From NCBI GenBank assembly GCA_031290405.1, contig JAITNO010000081.1, positions 1-6,783 of the forward strand: a stretch of DNA of 6,783 nt, read 5' to 3'. Below the pieces are notes generated by a model. That model did not search any database. It was not told the DNA's origin and was given only the letters and a program-made list of their open reading frames with translations. The position numbers and the translations under genes are program-made. This DNA is from Spirochaetaceae bacterium. GTDB taxonomy: Bacteria > Spirochaetota > Spirochaetia > Treponematales > Breznakiellaceae. Positions 1 through 6,345 of this stretch are shown piece by piece; positions within the stretch are counted from its first letter, which is position 1, and each line of letters begins with the position of its first letter.

Positions 1-1
1 C

Positions 2-430
2 GCCGTATTTTCAGTCGACCAAAATACCTCAATAACGGCGCAAGGCAAACCCACCCTCGACCTTTTTTGGGAAACAAAGGTTCTCGAATTCAAAGCGCAG
101 ATTTCAAAAACAATAGGTAGCCCGGTCTTCAGCCCCTTCCTGGGAATCGCCGGCGGAATCGCGTGGTCGGACGCCGGCTACAAACTTAAATCGACGTTGT
201 CCGGCGACATAGCCGGGGCAAACGACGCCCTGAAAGCTCAGGGCGTCGAAGGCTTCAGCAGCTTCAGCGCTTCCGGTTTTTCCACCGTAAAGAGTGCGAC
301 AAGCGGCTTCTGCCGCCTCTACGGCGGAGTTGGCCTCAATTTTGCCGTCTTAAAAGTCGATGTGTCCTACGCCTGCGCCTTCCCCGATTTTAATTATGGA
401 TTGGCCCTCAACGTCAGGCTTCAACGCTAG
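2..430 (+). CDS. C-terminal part of a putative outer-membrane beta-barrel protein (5' end outside window)
   Basis: The frame is open from the left edge (first full codon at position 2) to a TAG at 428-430, giving 142 visible residues; the true start lies outside the window. I do not recognise the family. The visible part has alternating polar/hydrophobic stretches rich in Gly, Phe, Tyr and Ser, such as GVGLNFAVLKVDVSYA and a final YGLALNVRLQR. These resemble successive beta-strands of an outer-membrane barrel, with a short closing strand at the C-terminus. An earlier segment (FLGIAGGIAW) could be another strand. There are no long hydrophobic helices and no cytosolic enzyme motifs. The gene converges on uvrC with 11 nt between the stops, so it is not in the same operon as the other genes. 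A periplasmic beta-rich protein is an alternative. That this is a real coding frame is fairly sure; the barrel assignment is inference from pattern only. Confidence 0.6.
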   Translation, partial: AVFSVDQNTSITAQGKPTLDLFWETKVLEFKAQISKTIGSPVFSPFLGIAGGIAWSDAGYKLKSTLSGDIAGANDALKAQGVEGFSSFSASGFSTVKSATSGFCRLYGGVGLNFAVLKVDVSYACAFPDFNYGLALNVRLQR

Positions 431-441
431 GCCGCCCGCAA

Positions 442-2268
442 TCACTGCTTGTTCATTCTTTGGCGTTGAGCCTCTTGGTTTTCCAGGGCAATCCGGGCGG
501 CGGCCCGGACGATTTTTGCCAATTCAAGGCTGATTGAACAGCGGCTTTCGAGTTCTTGCGGGTCCGCGGCGGCGATGTTCTTGATCGATCCAAATTCTTT
601 CAGAAGCACCGCCGCGCGTTTTTTGCCGATGCCCTCGACCGACTCAAGCGAGCTAAGCGAGAGGTCTTTCGAGCGCAGGCGCTGGTTAAGGCTTGTGGCA
701 AAACGGTGCGTCTCGTCGCGCACGGCTTGCAGGACTTTTAAGGCGTCGGAATCTTTGGAAAGCTTTATCGACTTTGCGGGGCTTTCATTCTGCGGCATCC
801 AGATTTCTTCGTTGCGTTTTGCTAGGCCGACTACATCGCAGCGAATGCCTAACTCGTTGAGCGCTTCCTTTGCCGCATTCACCTGCCCGATGCCGCCGTC
901 AACTAAAATCATGTCGGGCAATTCTTTGTTTTCGGCTAAAAGGCGCGTGTACCGGCGGTGCACCGCTTCGCGTATGGACGCAAAATCATCGACGATGCCG
1001 ACGACGCTGCGAAGCTTGAAATTGCGATAACTTCTTTTGTCCGGTGCCCCATTGCGAAACGAAACTAAACTTGCCACAGGATGTTTGCCGTCAAGCTGAG
1101 CGACGTCAAAACCTTCGATGCGCTCGGGACGTTTTTGCAGATTGAGCGCGATCTTTAACTCATCGAGCGCTGGTCCGGCGGCGCGTTCCTTCAGGCGTTT
1201 TCGCAAGTCTTCGGCGGCGTTTTGTTTTGCCATCAGAAGCGAGGTGCTATGCCGTTGTTCTTTTGGCGTCGCAATGTCGGGTGCTATAGTAAACTGGTGC
1301 CGAAAGTATTCCTTTACCATGTCTGATACGTCTTTTTCAACAAAAATCTTTGCCGGCGGAGGATTCCCTGGCGAATAGTACGACAAAACAAATGTTTCAA
1401 GCGCATCGTCGGCGTCTGCGGCGTTCTTTGCACGGTACAGTTCGCGGTTGGAAAGCCTGCCGCCGCGCATGGAAAAAACGGTCCAGCTTGTAAATATGCC
1501 TTCGCTTGCCTGCGCGATGTAATCGCGCGATTCAGCGTCGGAATCGACAACGGAATTGGCCGTCGAAAGCGCCTGGATGGATTCTATCGCATTGCGGTAT
1601 TGCGCGGCTTGTTCAAACGACAGTTTTCTTGCAGCCCGATGCATCCTTTCGGTAAGATCCATAACGATGGATGTTGTCCCTCCCCCTAACAGTTTTGCAA
1701 CGCGTTCCACGTATGTTGAGTATTTTTGCTTTGTTATGTTGCCGCAGCACGGTGCCTTGCACTGTCCTATATGGAAGTACATACAGGGCTTCTCTTTTTT
1801 GCGGAATGCATTGCACTTCCGTATGGGGAATATTTTTGAAAGCATACCCAACAGGTTGTCGACGGCCTGAACGTTGGGGAACGGCCCGAAATAACGCGAA
1901 CCGTCCTCCACGATAAAACGCGTCTTAAATATTCTGGGGAACTCCCCTGAGGTAATCCGTATTACCGGATACGATTTGCCGTCCTTTAGGTTGATATTAT
2001 ACTTTGGGGTGTGCTGTTTGATTAAGGTGTTTTCCAGCAACAGGGCTTCATATTCATTTGACACGACGATCGTTTCGATTGAACGAATGGCGTGAACCAG
2101 CGTCGCGGTTTTAATGTCTTTCAAGCCGGTAAAGTAGCTTTGTAGCCGGTTTCGCAACACCTTTGCCTTGCCGACATAGATAATGGCACCGTGTTCGTCG
2201 CGCATGATGTAACATCCGGGCTCTGTGGGTGCAAGGGCCGCTTGATCTTTAAGGGTTAGATTTTTCAT
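442..2268 (-). CDS. uvrC: Excinuclease ABC subunit C (UvrC)
   Basis: UvrC makes the two incisions flanking a DNA lesion after UvrA/UvrB recognition, in cytosolic nucleotide excision repair. The predicted protein has 608 residues, normal for the family. The N-terminal GIY-YIG nuclease shows GCY at 18-20, YVGKAK from 31, and R41, E79 and N91 at positions that fit its catalytic residues. A four-cysteine cluster (C152, C162, C170, C174) fits the family's Fe-S site. A UVR motif that binds UvrB spans about 201-234 (ARKLSFEQAAQYR). The RNase H-like 5' nuclease has D388 (GFDVAQLDG), D457 (ILVDGGIGQVNAA) and H521 (RDETHRF). A helix-hairpin-helix follows at about 540-595 (VEGIGKKRAAVLL). The start is the ATG at 2268: it begins right at the family N-terminus, has GGAGTG 11 nt upstream, and overlaps the tatQM stop as ATGA. 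The frame stays open to 2373, but that extension lies inside tatQM and has no UvrC similarity. All key residues are present. Confidence 0.97.
   Translation of the reverse strand: MKNLTLKDQAALAPTEPGCYIMRDEHGAIIYVGKAKVLRNRLQSYFTGLKDIKTATLVHAIRSIETIVVSNEYEALLLENTLIKQHTPKYNINLKDGKSYPVIRITSGEFPRIFKTRFIVEDGSRYFGPFPNVQAVDNLLGMLSKIFPIRKCNAFRKKEKPCMYFHIGQCKAPCCGNITKQKYSTYVERVAKLLGGGTTSIVMDLTERMHRAARKLSFEQAAQYRNAIESIQALSTANSVVDSDAESRDYIAQASEGIFTSWTVFSMRGGRLSNRELYRAKNAADADDALETFVLSYYSPGNPPPAKIFVEKDVSDMVKEYFRHQFTIAPDIATPKEQRHSTSLLMAKQNAAEDLRKRLKERAAGPALDELKIALNLQKRPERIEGFDVAQLDGKHPVASLVSFRNGAPDKRSYRNFKLRSVVGIVDDFASIREAVHRRYTRLLAENKELPDMILVDGGIGQVNAAKEALNELGIRCDVVGLAKRNEEIWMPQNESPAKSIKLSKDSDALKVLQAVRDETHRFATSLNQRLRSKDLSLSSLESVEGIGKKRAAVLLKEFGSIKNIAAADPQELESRCSISLELAKIVRAAARIALENQEAQRQRMNKQ
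492..517 (+). terminator. Possible intrinsic terminator for the plus-strand gene, inside the uvrC 3' end
   Basis: A perfect 7-bp GC-rich inverted repeat, TCCGGGC (492-498) and GCCCGGA (503-509), encloses a GGCG loop. After a 3-nt gap comes TTTTT (513-517). Read on the plus strand this is hairpin plus U-tract, 62 nt beyond the stop at 430. It lies within uvrC codons on the other strand, for an Ala/Arg-rich stretch, so the GC palindrome could also be a by-product of coding. The T-tract is short and not directly adjacent to the stem, so confidence is moderate. Confidence 0.35.
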
Positions 2269-4298
2269 TCGGCGTTTAACACTCCGGGCAAGAATGTCGA
2301 AAGGTCTGGAATGTATGTTACCATCAGAACGACGACGAGTTGAATTATTAAGAACGGCAAGACGCATTTGCATATTTCAACAAAGGGCCTCTTAAAACGA
2401 TAGCTTGCCAGAAACAGATTTAAGCCAATTGGCGGCGTTAAGAATCCCGCCTCCAGATTGATAAGGAATATAACGCCCAGATGCAGGGGGTCGATTCCAT
2501 AGGCCGCCCCAAGGGGAATGACCAGCGGAAGCACCACGACGATGGCAGAGAATATATCCATAAAGCAGCCGACAAGAATCAACGCCAGATTGAGTATCAA
2601 GAGGAACACTATTTTCGAGCTGACGGCGCCTTGCAGCCAACGGGCGAAGTTTTCAGGCGCCTGCGTGTACACCACATAATCGGATATGCCTTTCGACAGG
2701 GCGATGATCGCCAGTATTCCGCCTATAATGGGAATTGCTTTGGTGAAAATCTGCGGCACTTCTTTTATTTTTATTTCGCGTGTGATAAAGACTTCGACAA
2801 TGAAGATGTAAACAAGCGCAATCGCGCTGATCTGAACCAGCGACAAGCCTGCGCCTATATACCCGTAGAGCAGGATGACAGGCAGCATTATTTCAAAGAA
2901 CGATCCTTTTAACGAAACGAGCGCGCCGGAAACGTTGAATCTTTCGACCGGTATCTTTGTTTTAATCGAGACGACGACGCCAAACACAATCATGGCGGCG
3001 GTGAGGATTAAGCCGGGAACCACACCCGCCTCGAACAGATGGAGGATGTTCTGCTGTATGGTGATGCCGACGAGGATAATCGGAAGGCTCGGCGGGAAGA
3101 GGAGGCCGATGCTCCCCGAAGAGGTGATCAATCCCGTCGAAAAATCTGCGGGATACTTTCCTTTTTCGGACAGGACGGCGAAGAGGATGCCGCCGAGCGC
3201 GAGTATCGTGACGCCCGACGCGCCGGTAAAGGTGGTAAAGAACGCGCAGATGATGACGGTAACGATGATCATGCCGCCGGGGAACCAGCCGAAAAGGCTC
3301 CTGAATGTTTTAACCAGGCGCTCGCCGGCCTGGCTTTCCGAAAGGAAAAACCCAACGAGCGTAAAGAGCGGTATCGAGATAAAATCGGGCTTTGTCAGCG
3401 TAAAGTTTATATCGGTTATGATGGTGTCGATTTCCCAGGCCTCGGCCTGAAAGAGGATCATTCCGACTCCGGCAAAGACGATGAAGAGCGGGGCGCCGCC
3501 GAATGCCAGCACGATAAGAAAGACGACGGCTGGCGTTTTTATAAAATCGGCGGCGGCGATGAATTGGTTCGATGCTTCCCACGCGAAATCGGGGAGGTCC
3601 AATCCCCAGACGCACTTAAATATCATGGGGGTGGAACAGACGCATCCCAACACAAACGGCGCTAGGGGAACAATCTTTTTTAACGTTCCTTCCAGCGGGA
3701 TGCACCGGGCAAAACGAACGGCGATGATAAAAAACGCGAGGGGGAGGAAGAGCGCGTAAGCCCAGTCGGGCAGCAACCCGACCACGCGTGACGAATGCGG
3801 GTCGGCGTCAAACCACATCATCCACGGGGGGGCGAGCGCCGTCTTGATGTAGGCGAACGACGCGAAGGCGAGGATTACCGACACAAACGACGAGAACGCA
3901 TTGGTGAGGATTTCCAAAAAGCGCAATGCTTTTTTATTTGTTATATAGTGTATCAAGCCTATCGAAAGGTGATCCTTGCTCCGCGTTGCAATCATCGCGG
4001 AAAGGAGCCCCGCAATCAGCAGCAGGTGGGGCACCAGCTCCGTCGACGACGGGAAGCCTTTTTGCAGCGTAAGGTTCAACAAAAAGTCCAAGACGGGAAT
4101 GACGGTGAGCAGGATGACGGCGCCAATGCAAACGCAGTCTTCAAAGGCGCGGACGAAAGATTTCTTTCCGACGGGCGTGAGCGACTTGCTCACGGGCGTG
4201 AGCAGCTTAGTTATGAGCGCGATCAGTTTGGTTACGGGTGTGAACAACTTCGCCAAGGCGTTCGTCTTTTGTGGAACGGGATGGGCCATTTCCGTCAC
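2265..4298 (-). CDS. Fused TRAP transporter permease, small (DctQ) plus large (DctM) subunits, TatQM-like
   Basis: This is the inner-membrane permease of a TRAP secondary transporter, taking solute from the binding protein with an ion gradient. The 677 residues contain both subunits. A DctQ-like four-helix part spans about 48-200, and an extra hydrophobic linker lies near 209-235. A DctM-like part spans about 250-670. DctM signatures include TLVGFFLSESQAGERLV (313-329), FGWFPGG, TGASGVTILALGG (358-370), SSGSIGLLFPPSLP (393-406), GCFMDIFSAIVVVLPL (from 577) and GFLTPPIGLNLFLA (618-631). The start is uncertain: GTG at 4298 has only GAG 7 nt upstream, whereas ATG at 4289 (codon 4) has AGG 11 nt upstream. 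tatP stops 3 nt before the GTG, so coupling is likely. The hydrophilic N-terminus holds four tandem 7-residue units (residues 18-45). It matches the layout of T. pallidum Tp0958 from memory. The TRAP permease call is very sure; the substrate is unknown. Confidence 0.95.
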   Translation of the reverse strand: MTEMAHPVPQKTNALAKLFTPVTKLIALITKLLTPVSKSLTPVGKKSFVRAFEDCVCIGAVILLTVIPVLDFLLNLTLQKGFPSSTELVPHLLLIAGLLSAMIATRSKDHLSIGLIHYITNKKALRFLEILTNAFSSFVSVILAFASFAYIKTALAPPWMMWFDADPHSSRVVGLLPDWAYALFLPLAFFIIAVRFARCIPLEGTLKKIVPLAPFVLGCVCSTPMIFKCVWGLDLPDFAWEASNQFIAAADFIKTPAVVFLIVLAFGGAPLFIVFAGVGMILFQAEAWEIDTIITDINFTLTKPDFISIPLFTLVGFFLSESQAGERLVKTFRSLFGWFPGGMIIVTVIICAFFTTFTGASGVTILALGGILFAVLSEKGKYPADFSTGLITSSGSIGLLFPPSLPIILVGITIQQNILHLFEAGVVPGLILTAAMIVFGVVVSIKTKIPVERFNVSGALVSLKGSFFEIMLPVILLYGYIGAGLSLVQISAIALVYIFIVEVFITREIKIKEVPQIFTKAIPIIGGILAIIALSKGISDYVVYTQAPENFARWLQGAVSSKIVFLLILNLALILVGCFMDIFSAIVVVLPLVIPLGAAYGIDPLHLGVIFLINLEAGFLTPPIGLNLFLASYRFKRPFVEICKCVLPFLIIQLVVVLMVTYIPDLSTFLPGVLNAE
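4164..4247 (-). repeat. Four tandem 21-bp units encoding a heptapeptide repeat at the TatQM N-terminus
   Basis: Residues 18-45 of the fused permease divide exactly into four 7-residue units: LFTPVTK, LIALITK, LLTPVSK and SLTPVGK. At DNA level the units are 4227-4247, 4206-4226, 4185-4205 and 4164-4184. By hand count the last two match at 16 of 21 bases, and the first and third at 15 of 21. The second unit has diverged most. The repeat precedes the first membrane segment and so should be cytoplasmic. The consensus, with Lys every seventh residue and hydrophobic residues between, could form short amphipathic segments lying on the membrane. Confidence 0.8.
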
Positions 4299-4301
4299 AA
4301 C

Positions 4302-5324
4302 CTATCTCTGGGCCCTGAATTCGCGCAACAGCGTTTCAATGCGGCCGTATACGTCGGGATCGATTATCGGGTTTTTACCGCCGGTAAACGACGGCATGGC
4401 GGAAAGCGCCAGGTCCTCCCAGAGCTTTTGCTGCGCGGGACTCACTTCGTTAATGACAAGCCCGTTCTTCTTCATCACGTCTATCGCGCCGCCTTCAAGC
4501 TGGGCGATGGCGTTGTCGTTTTCTTTTTCGACGCGGGCGCACACCTCAAGCAATTTCTGTTTATGCTTGTCGGGAATCCGCCGCCATGTCGCTTGGTTTA
4601 ACACGATGCCCCCCATAAAGGGAGCGACGTTAATCGAGCTCATGTTTTTCGCAATGCCGAAGATCTGCATCGAAGCAACGAAGACCGGACTCTGGAAACA
4701 AGCGTCAACGCGGTTCGCCGACATCGAGGTAAGAATGTCGTTGTAGGGCATCAGGACGACCGTGTAGCCCAGCGCCTTGAACGCGTCGTTCAGCGCGGGA
4801 ATCTCGTTGCCCGCGGCAAGGCGCTGCTTCCGTAAATCCGCCGGCGTGTGGACCGGACTGCGGGCAAAGAACTTTATCCAGCCGGCTTTTGACCATGCGA
4901 TGATCTTATAGCCGTTTTTGTCGATGTCCGCTTCAAGCTCGGACTTAATGTTGCTCAACACATAGTCAAGCTCGCCGTCGGTTTTAACCAGAAACGGGCA
5001 GCTCAGCGTGATAACCTTTTCGCTAATCATGCTCATGCCGGCGGAGGAGAGCACCGCCGCCTGAATCTGGTTCTGCTTCAGATTTTGGATGACCTGGACC
5101 TCGTTGCTGCTTATAACGCCGCCGTGGTAGACGATGAGCCGCACGTCGCCGCCCGTCGCATCCGACCATTCCTTCGCCATCTTGTTCAGCGCGGCGCCCC
5201 ACGCCGTGTTCTCCGGCACAAGGGACGCCAGCCGGATGGTAAGCGGCGCGGCAAAGAGCGCCTGCGAGCACAACAACGTGAACATCATACAACAGAACGC
5301 CACACTAATCTTTTTATTCAACAT
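4302..5324 (-). CDS. TRAP transporter periplasmic solute-binding protein, TatP-like (DctP family)
   Basis: This 340-residue protein should capture the substrate in the periplasm and deliver it to the fused permease encoded 3 nt downstream. The N-terminus is a signal peptide: KK at 4-5, a hydrophobic core at about 8-24, and likely signal peptidase I cleavage after A25 or A26 (ALFAA). DctP-family landmarks follow: IRLASLVPENTAWG (30-43), the strand RLIVYHGGVIS (62-72), ALGYTVVLMPYNDI (184-197) and NRVDACFQSP (204-213), which stands in for the usual G-VDG-E-P. Most TRAP binding proteins have a DLKGLKIRVP-like segment whose Arg binds the substrate carboxylate. Here it is DLRKQRLAAG (163-172), about two residues shorter, with R168 the only obvious equivalent. 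The ATG at 5324 is supported by GGAGG at 5333-5329. tatT upstream and tatQM downstream make it part of a TPAT operon. The family is sure; the ligand is unknown and may not be a simple organic acid. Confidence 0.93.
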   Translation of the reverse strand: MLNKKISVAFCCMMFTLLCSQALFAAPLTIRLASLVPENTAWGAALNKMAKEWSDATGGDVRLIVYHGGVISSNEVQVIQNLKQNQIQAAVLSSAGMSMISEKVITLSCPFLVKTDGELDYVLSNIKSELEADIDKNGYKIIAWSKAGWIKFFARSPVHTPADLRKQRLAAGNEIPALNDAFKALGYTVVLMPYNDILTSMSANRVDACFQSPVFVASMQIFGIAKNMSSINVAPFMGGIVLNQATWRRIPDKHKQKLLEVCARVEKENDNAIAQLEGGAIDVMKKNGLVINEVSPAQQKLWEDLALSAMPSFTGGKNPIIDPDVYGRIETLLREFRAQR

Positions 5325-5328
5325 AAAA

Positions 5329-5333
5329 CCTCC
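5329..5333 (-). promoter_or_regulatory. Strong Shine-Dalgarno site of tatP
   Basis: GGAGG (read on the minus strand) lies 4 nt before the ATG at 5324, inside the 32-nt gap after tatT. It is the best ribosome binding site in the window. It fits the need for the binding protein to be made in excess over TatT and the permease, which is inference from TRAP stoichiometry. The gap shows no convincing promoter or hairpin. Confidence 0.7.
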
Positions 5334-5356
5334 AATTTTACCGTAATATAAGAGCC

Positions 5357-6247
5357 CTACGGCCCCTCACTATAATCCCCGTCGCCTCTTATGATAAAGA
5401 GGTCGGCGTTTTCCAAAAGATAGCGCGCCTTCTTTTGCGCGATCTTGTTCGCAAGCTTCTCTTCCGACGTCTTGCATTTGCCGTTGTCCACCGCAAGCGC
5501 CCATGTAAGATTCTCCTCAAAGGCCGGATAGTCCTGCGAGGGAATCGCAATCGCCTGCGCCCAAGAGACGTAGGGGCTTGCCGCGACGCCCCCCGACTTC
5601 GCTATCGCCCGCTCGTAGTGAACGCGCGCCTTTTCCCAGTCCCGTCCCAGCCCGTCGGGCAAGGAGCCGTAGTAGAGGATGTAAAAGTCGTCGATGGCGC
5701 CGTTGTTAAAGTCCGGGTCCAGCTCGTAGGCGCGGGCGATGAGGGCGCCCAGCTCGGGGAGGCGCAGTCCCAGTTGCAGCTCCCCCAGCGGGTCTATCGA
5801 AAAGGCGGCGAGGCTGCCGGCCACCAGCCAATACACGAGGGCCGCGTCGTCTTTCGTCAGCTCGGCGAGGCGCACGTCCAGCGTTCCCTCCGTGTAGGCG
5901 TCGTTGACGCCGGGATGCCTGCGGTCAAAGCCGTCGCGCAGCAGCTCCACGCCGCGAAGGTAGAGGCCCTTCGCCCGCCGCTTCTCCGCGTCCCGCTTTT
6001 CATATTCCGACGCGGGGAGCATTTCGGCGGGGCCCTGCACGAAGGCGTTCGCATACATGACGTAGTAGGAGCCCAGCTTGAGGCGCAAGGCGTCGTCGGC
6101 GGGATCTTTCGCCAGCTTCCCTTCATCGCCGTCGATCATGCGGGGAAGCACGAACCCGACGACGACGGGACTGGACGCGCAGGCCGCACACGATAATCCG
6201 CCGACAAGCAACGGAAAAAGATAGAGAACAAAGGATGATTTTTTCAT
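5357..6247 (-). CDS. TPR-type lipoprotein, TRAP transporter T-component (TatT-like)
   Basis: The family partners the TRAP binding protein in the spirochaetal periplasm. T. pallidum Tp0956 (TatT) is a lipoprotein with TPR-like helical hairpins that forms a complex with TatP. The 296-residue protein has a lipoprotein-type leader: KK at 2-3, hydrophobic core at 6-18, then LSCAAC with candidate acylated cysteines C20 and C23. The mature part is mostly helical and Ala/Leu/Tyr-rich, with hairpin-like stretches such as LGSYYVMYANAF (58-69), a segment around AALVYWLVAGSLAAF, and WEKARVHYERAIA, the last being TPR-like. The start is the ATG at 6247, with AGGGTGG 5 nt upstream and the leader beginning directly. 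An open frame runs on to 6463, but it lacks similarity and overlaps hydF. Assignment rests on the leader, length, TPR-like content and position directly ahead of tatP and tatQM. Another TPR lipoprotein is the main alternative. Confidence 0.88.
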   Translation of the reverse strand: MKKSSFVLYLFPLLVGGLSCAACASSPVVVGFVLPRMIDGDEGKLAKDPADDALRLKLGSYYVMYANAFVQGPAEMLPASEYEKRDAEKRRAKGLYLRGVELLRDGFDRRHPGVNDAYTEGTLDVRLAELTKDDAALVYWLVAGSLAAFSIDPLGELQLGLRLPELGALIARAYELDPDFNNGAIDDFYILYYGSLPDGLGRDWEKARVHYERAIAKSGGVAASPYVSWAQAIAIPSQDYPAFEENLTWALAVDNGKCKTSEEKLANKIAQKKARYLLENADLFIIRGDGDYSEGP

Positions 6248-6345
6248 AAAGTCCACCCTAAAGGGGAAACCAACTTTTTTCAATAGGAGGGGCGGCTCCC
6301 CCCCACGCCTAGCTGCCCAAAGCGGGGGTTGCGCCGACGCAGCCC
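6248..6345 (-). other. Intergenic gap between hydF and tatT
   Basis: This 98-nt gap holds a hairpin right after the hydF stop (GGGCTGCG 6345-6338, TCGG loop, CGCAACCC 6333-6326, one C-A mismatch) and a run of seven G residues (6304-6298 on the minus strand). A TTGAAA lies at about 6282-6277, but no convincing -10 box follows at usable spacing ahead of the tatT ribosome binding site. The hairpin has no U-tract. From the sequence I cannot tell whether tatT has its own promoter or is read through from hydF. Confidence 0.4.

Noticed and set aside
2269..2373. N-terminal extension of uvrC to 2373
   Set aside because: The extra 35 residues overlap tatQM codons, show no UvrC similarity, and the ATG at 2268 fits the family N-terminus with a ribosome binding site and an ATGA junction.
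3795..4746. Long plus-strand open frames opposite tatQM and tatP (up to 268 codons)
   Set aside because: They are antisense to well-supported genes and rich in Arg, Gly, Asp and Lys without domain motifs. They look like shadows caused by codon bias.
5435..6196. 253-codon plus-strand frame opposite tatT
   Set aside because: It is antisense to the lipoprotein gene, Arg/Val/Gly-rich and without recognisable motifs. Its length is explained by the GC-rich codon use of tatT.
6254..6282. Promoter with -35 TTGAAA ahead of tatT
   Set aside because: At 17-nt spacing the -10 would be TAGGGT, which matches poorly and overlaps the ribosome binding site, leaving no room for a leader.
6326..6345. Hairpin after hydF as an intrinsic terminator
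   Set aside because: The stem is decent (8 bp with one mismatch), but the following bases are C/G-rich with no U-tract.
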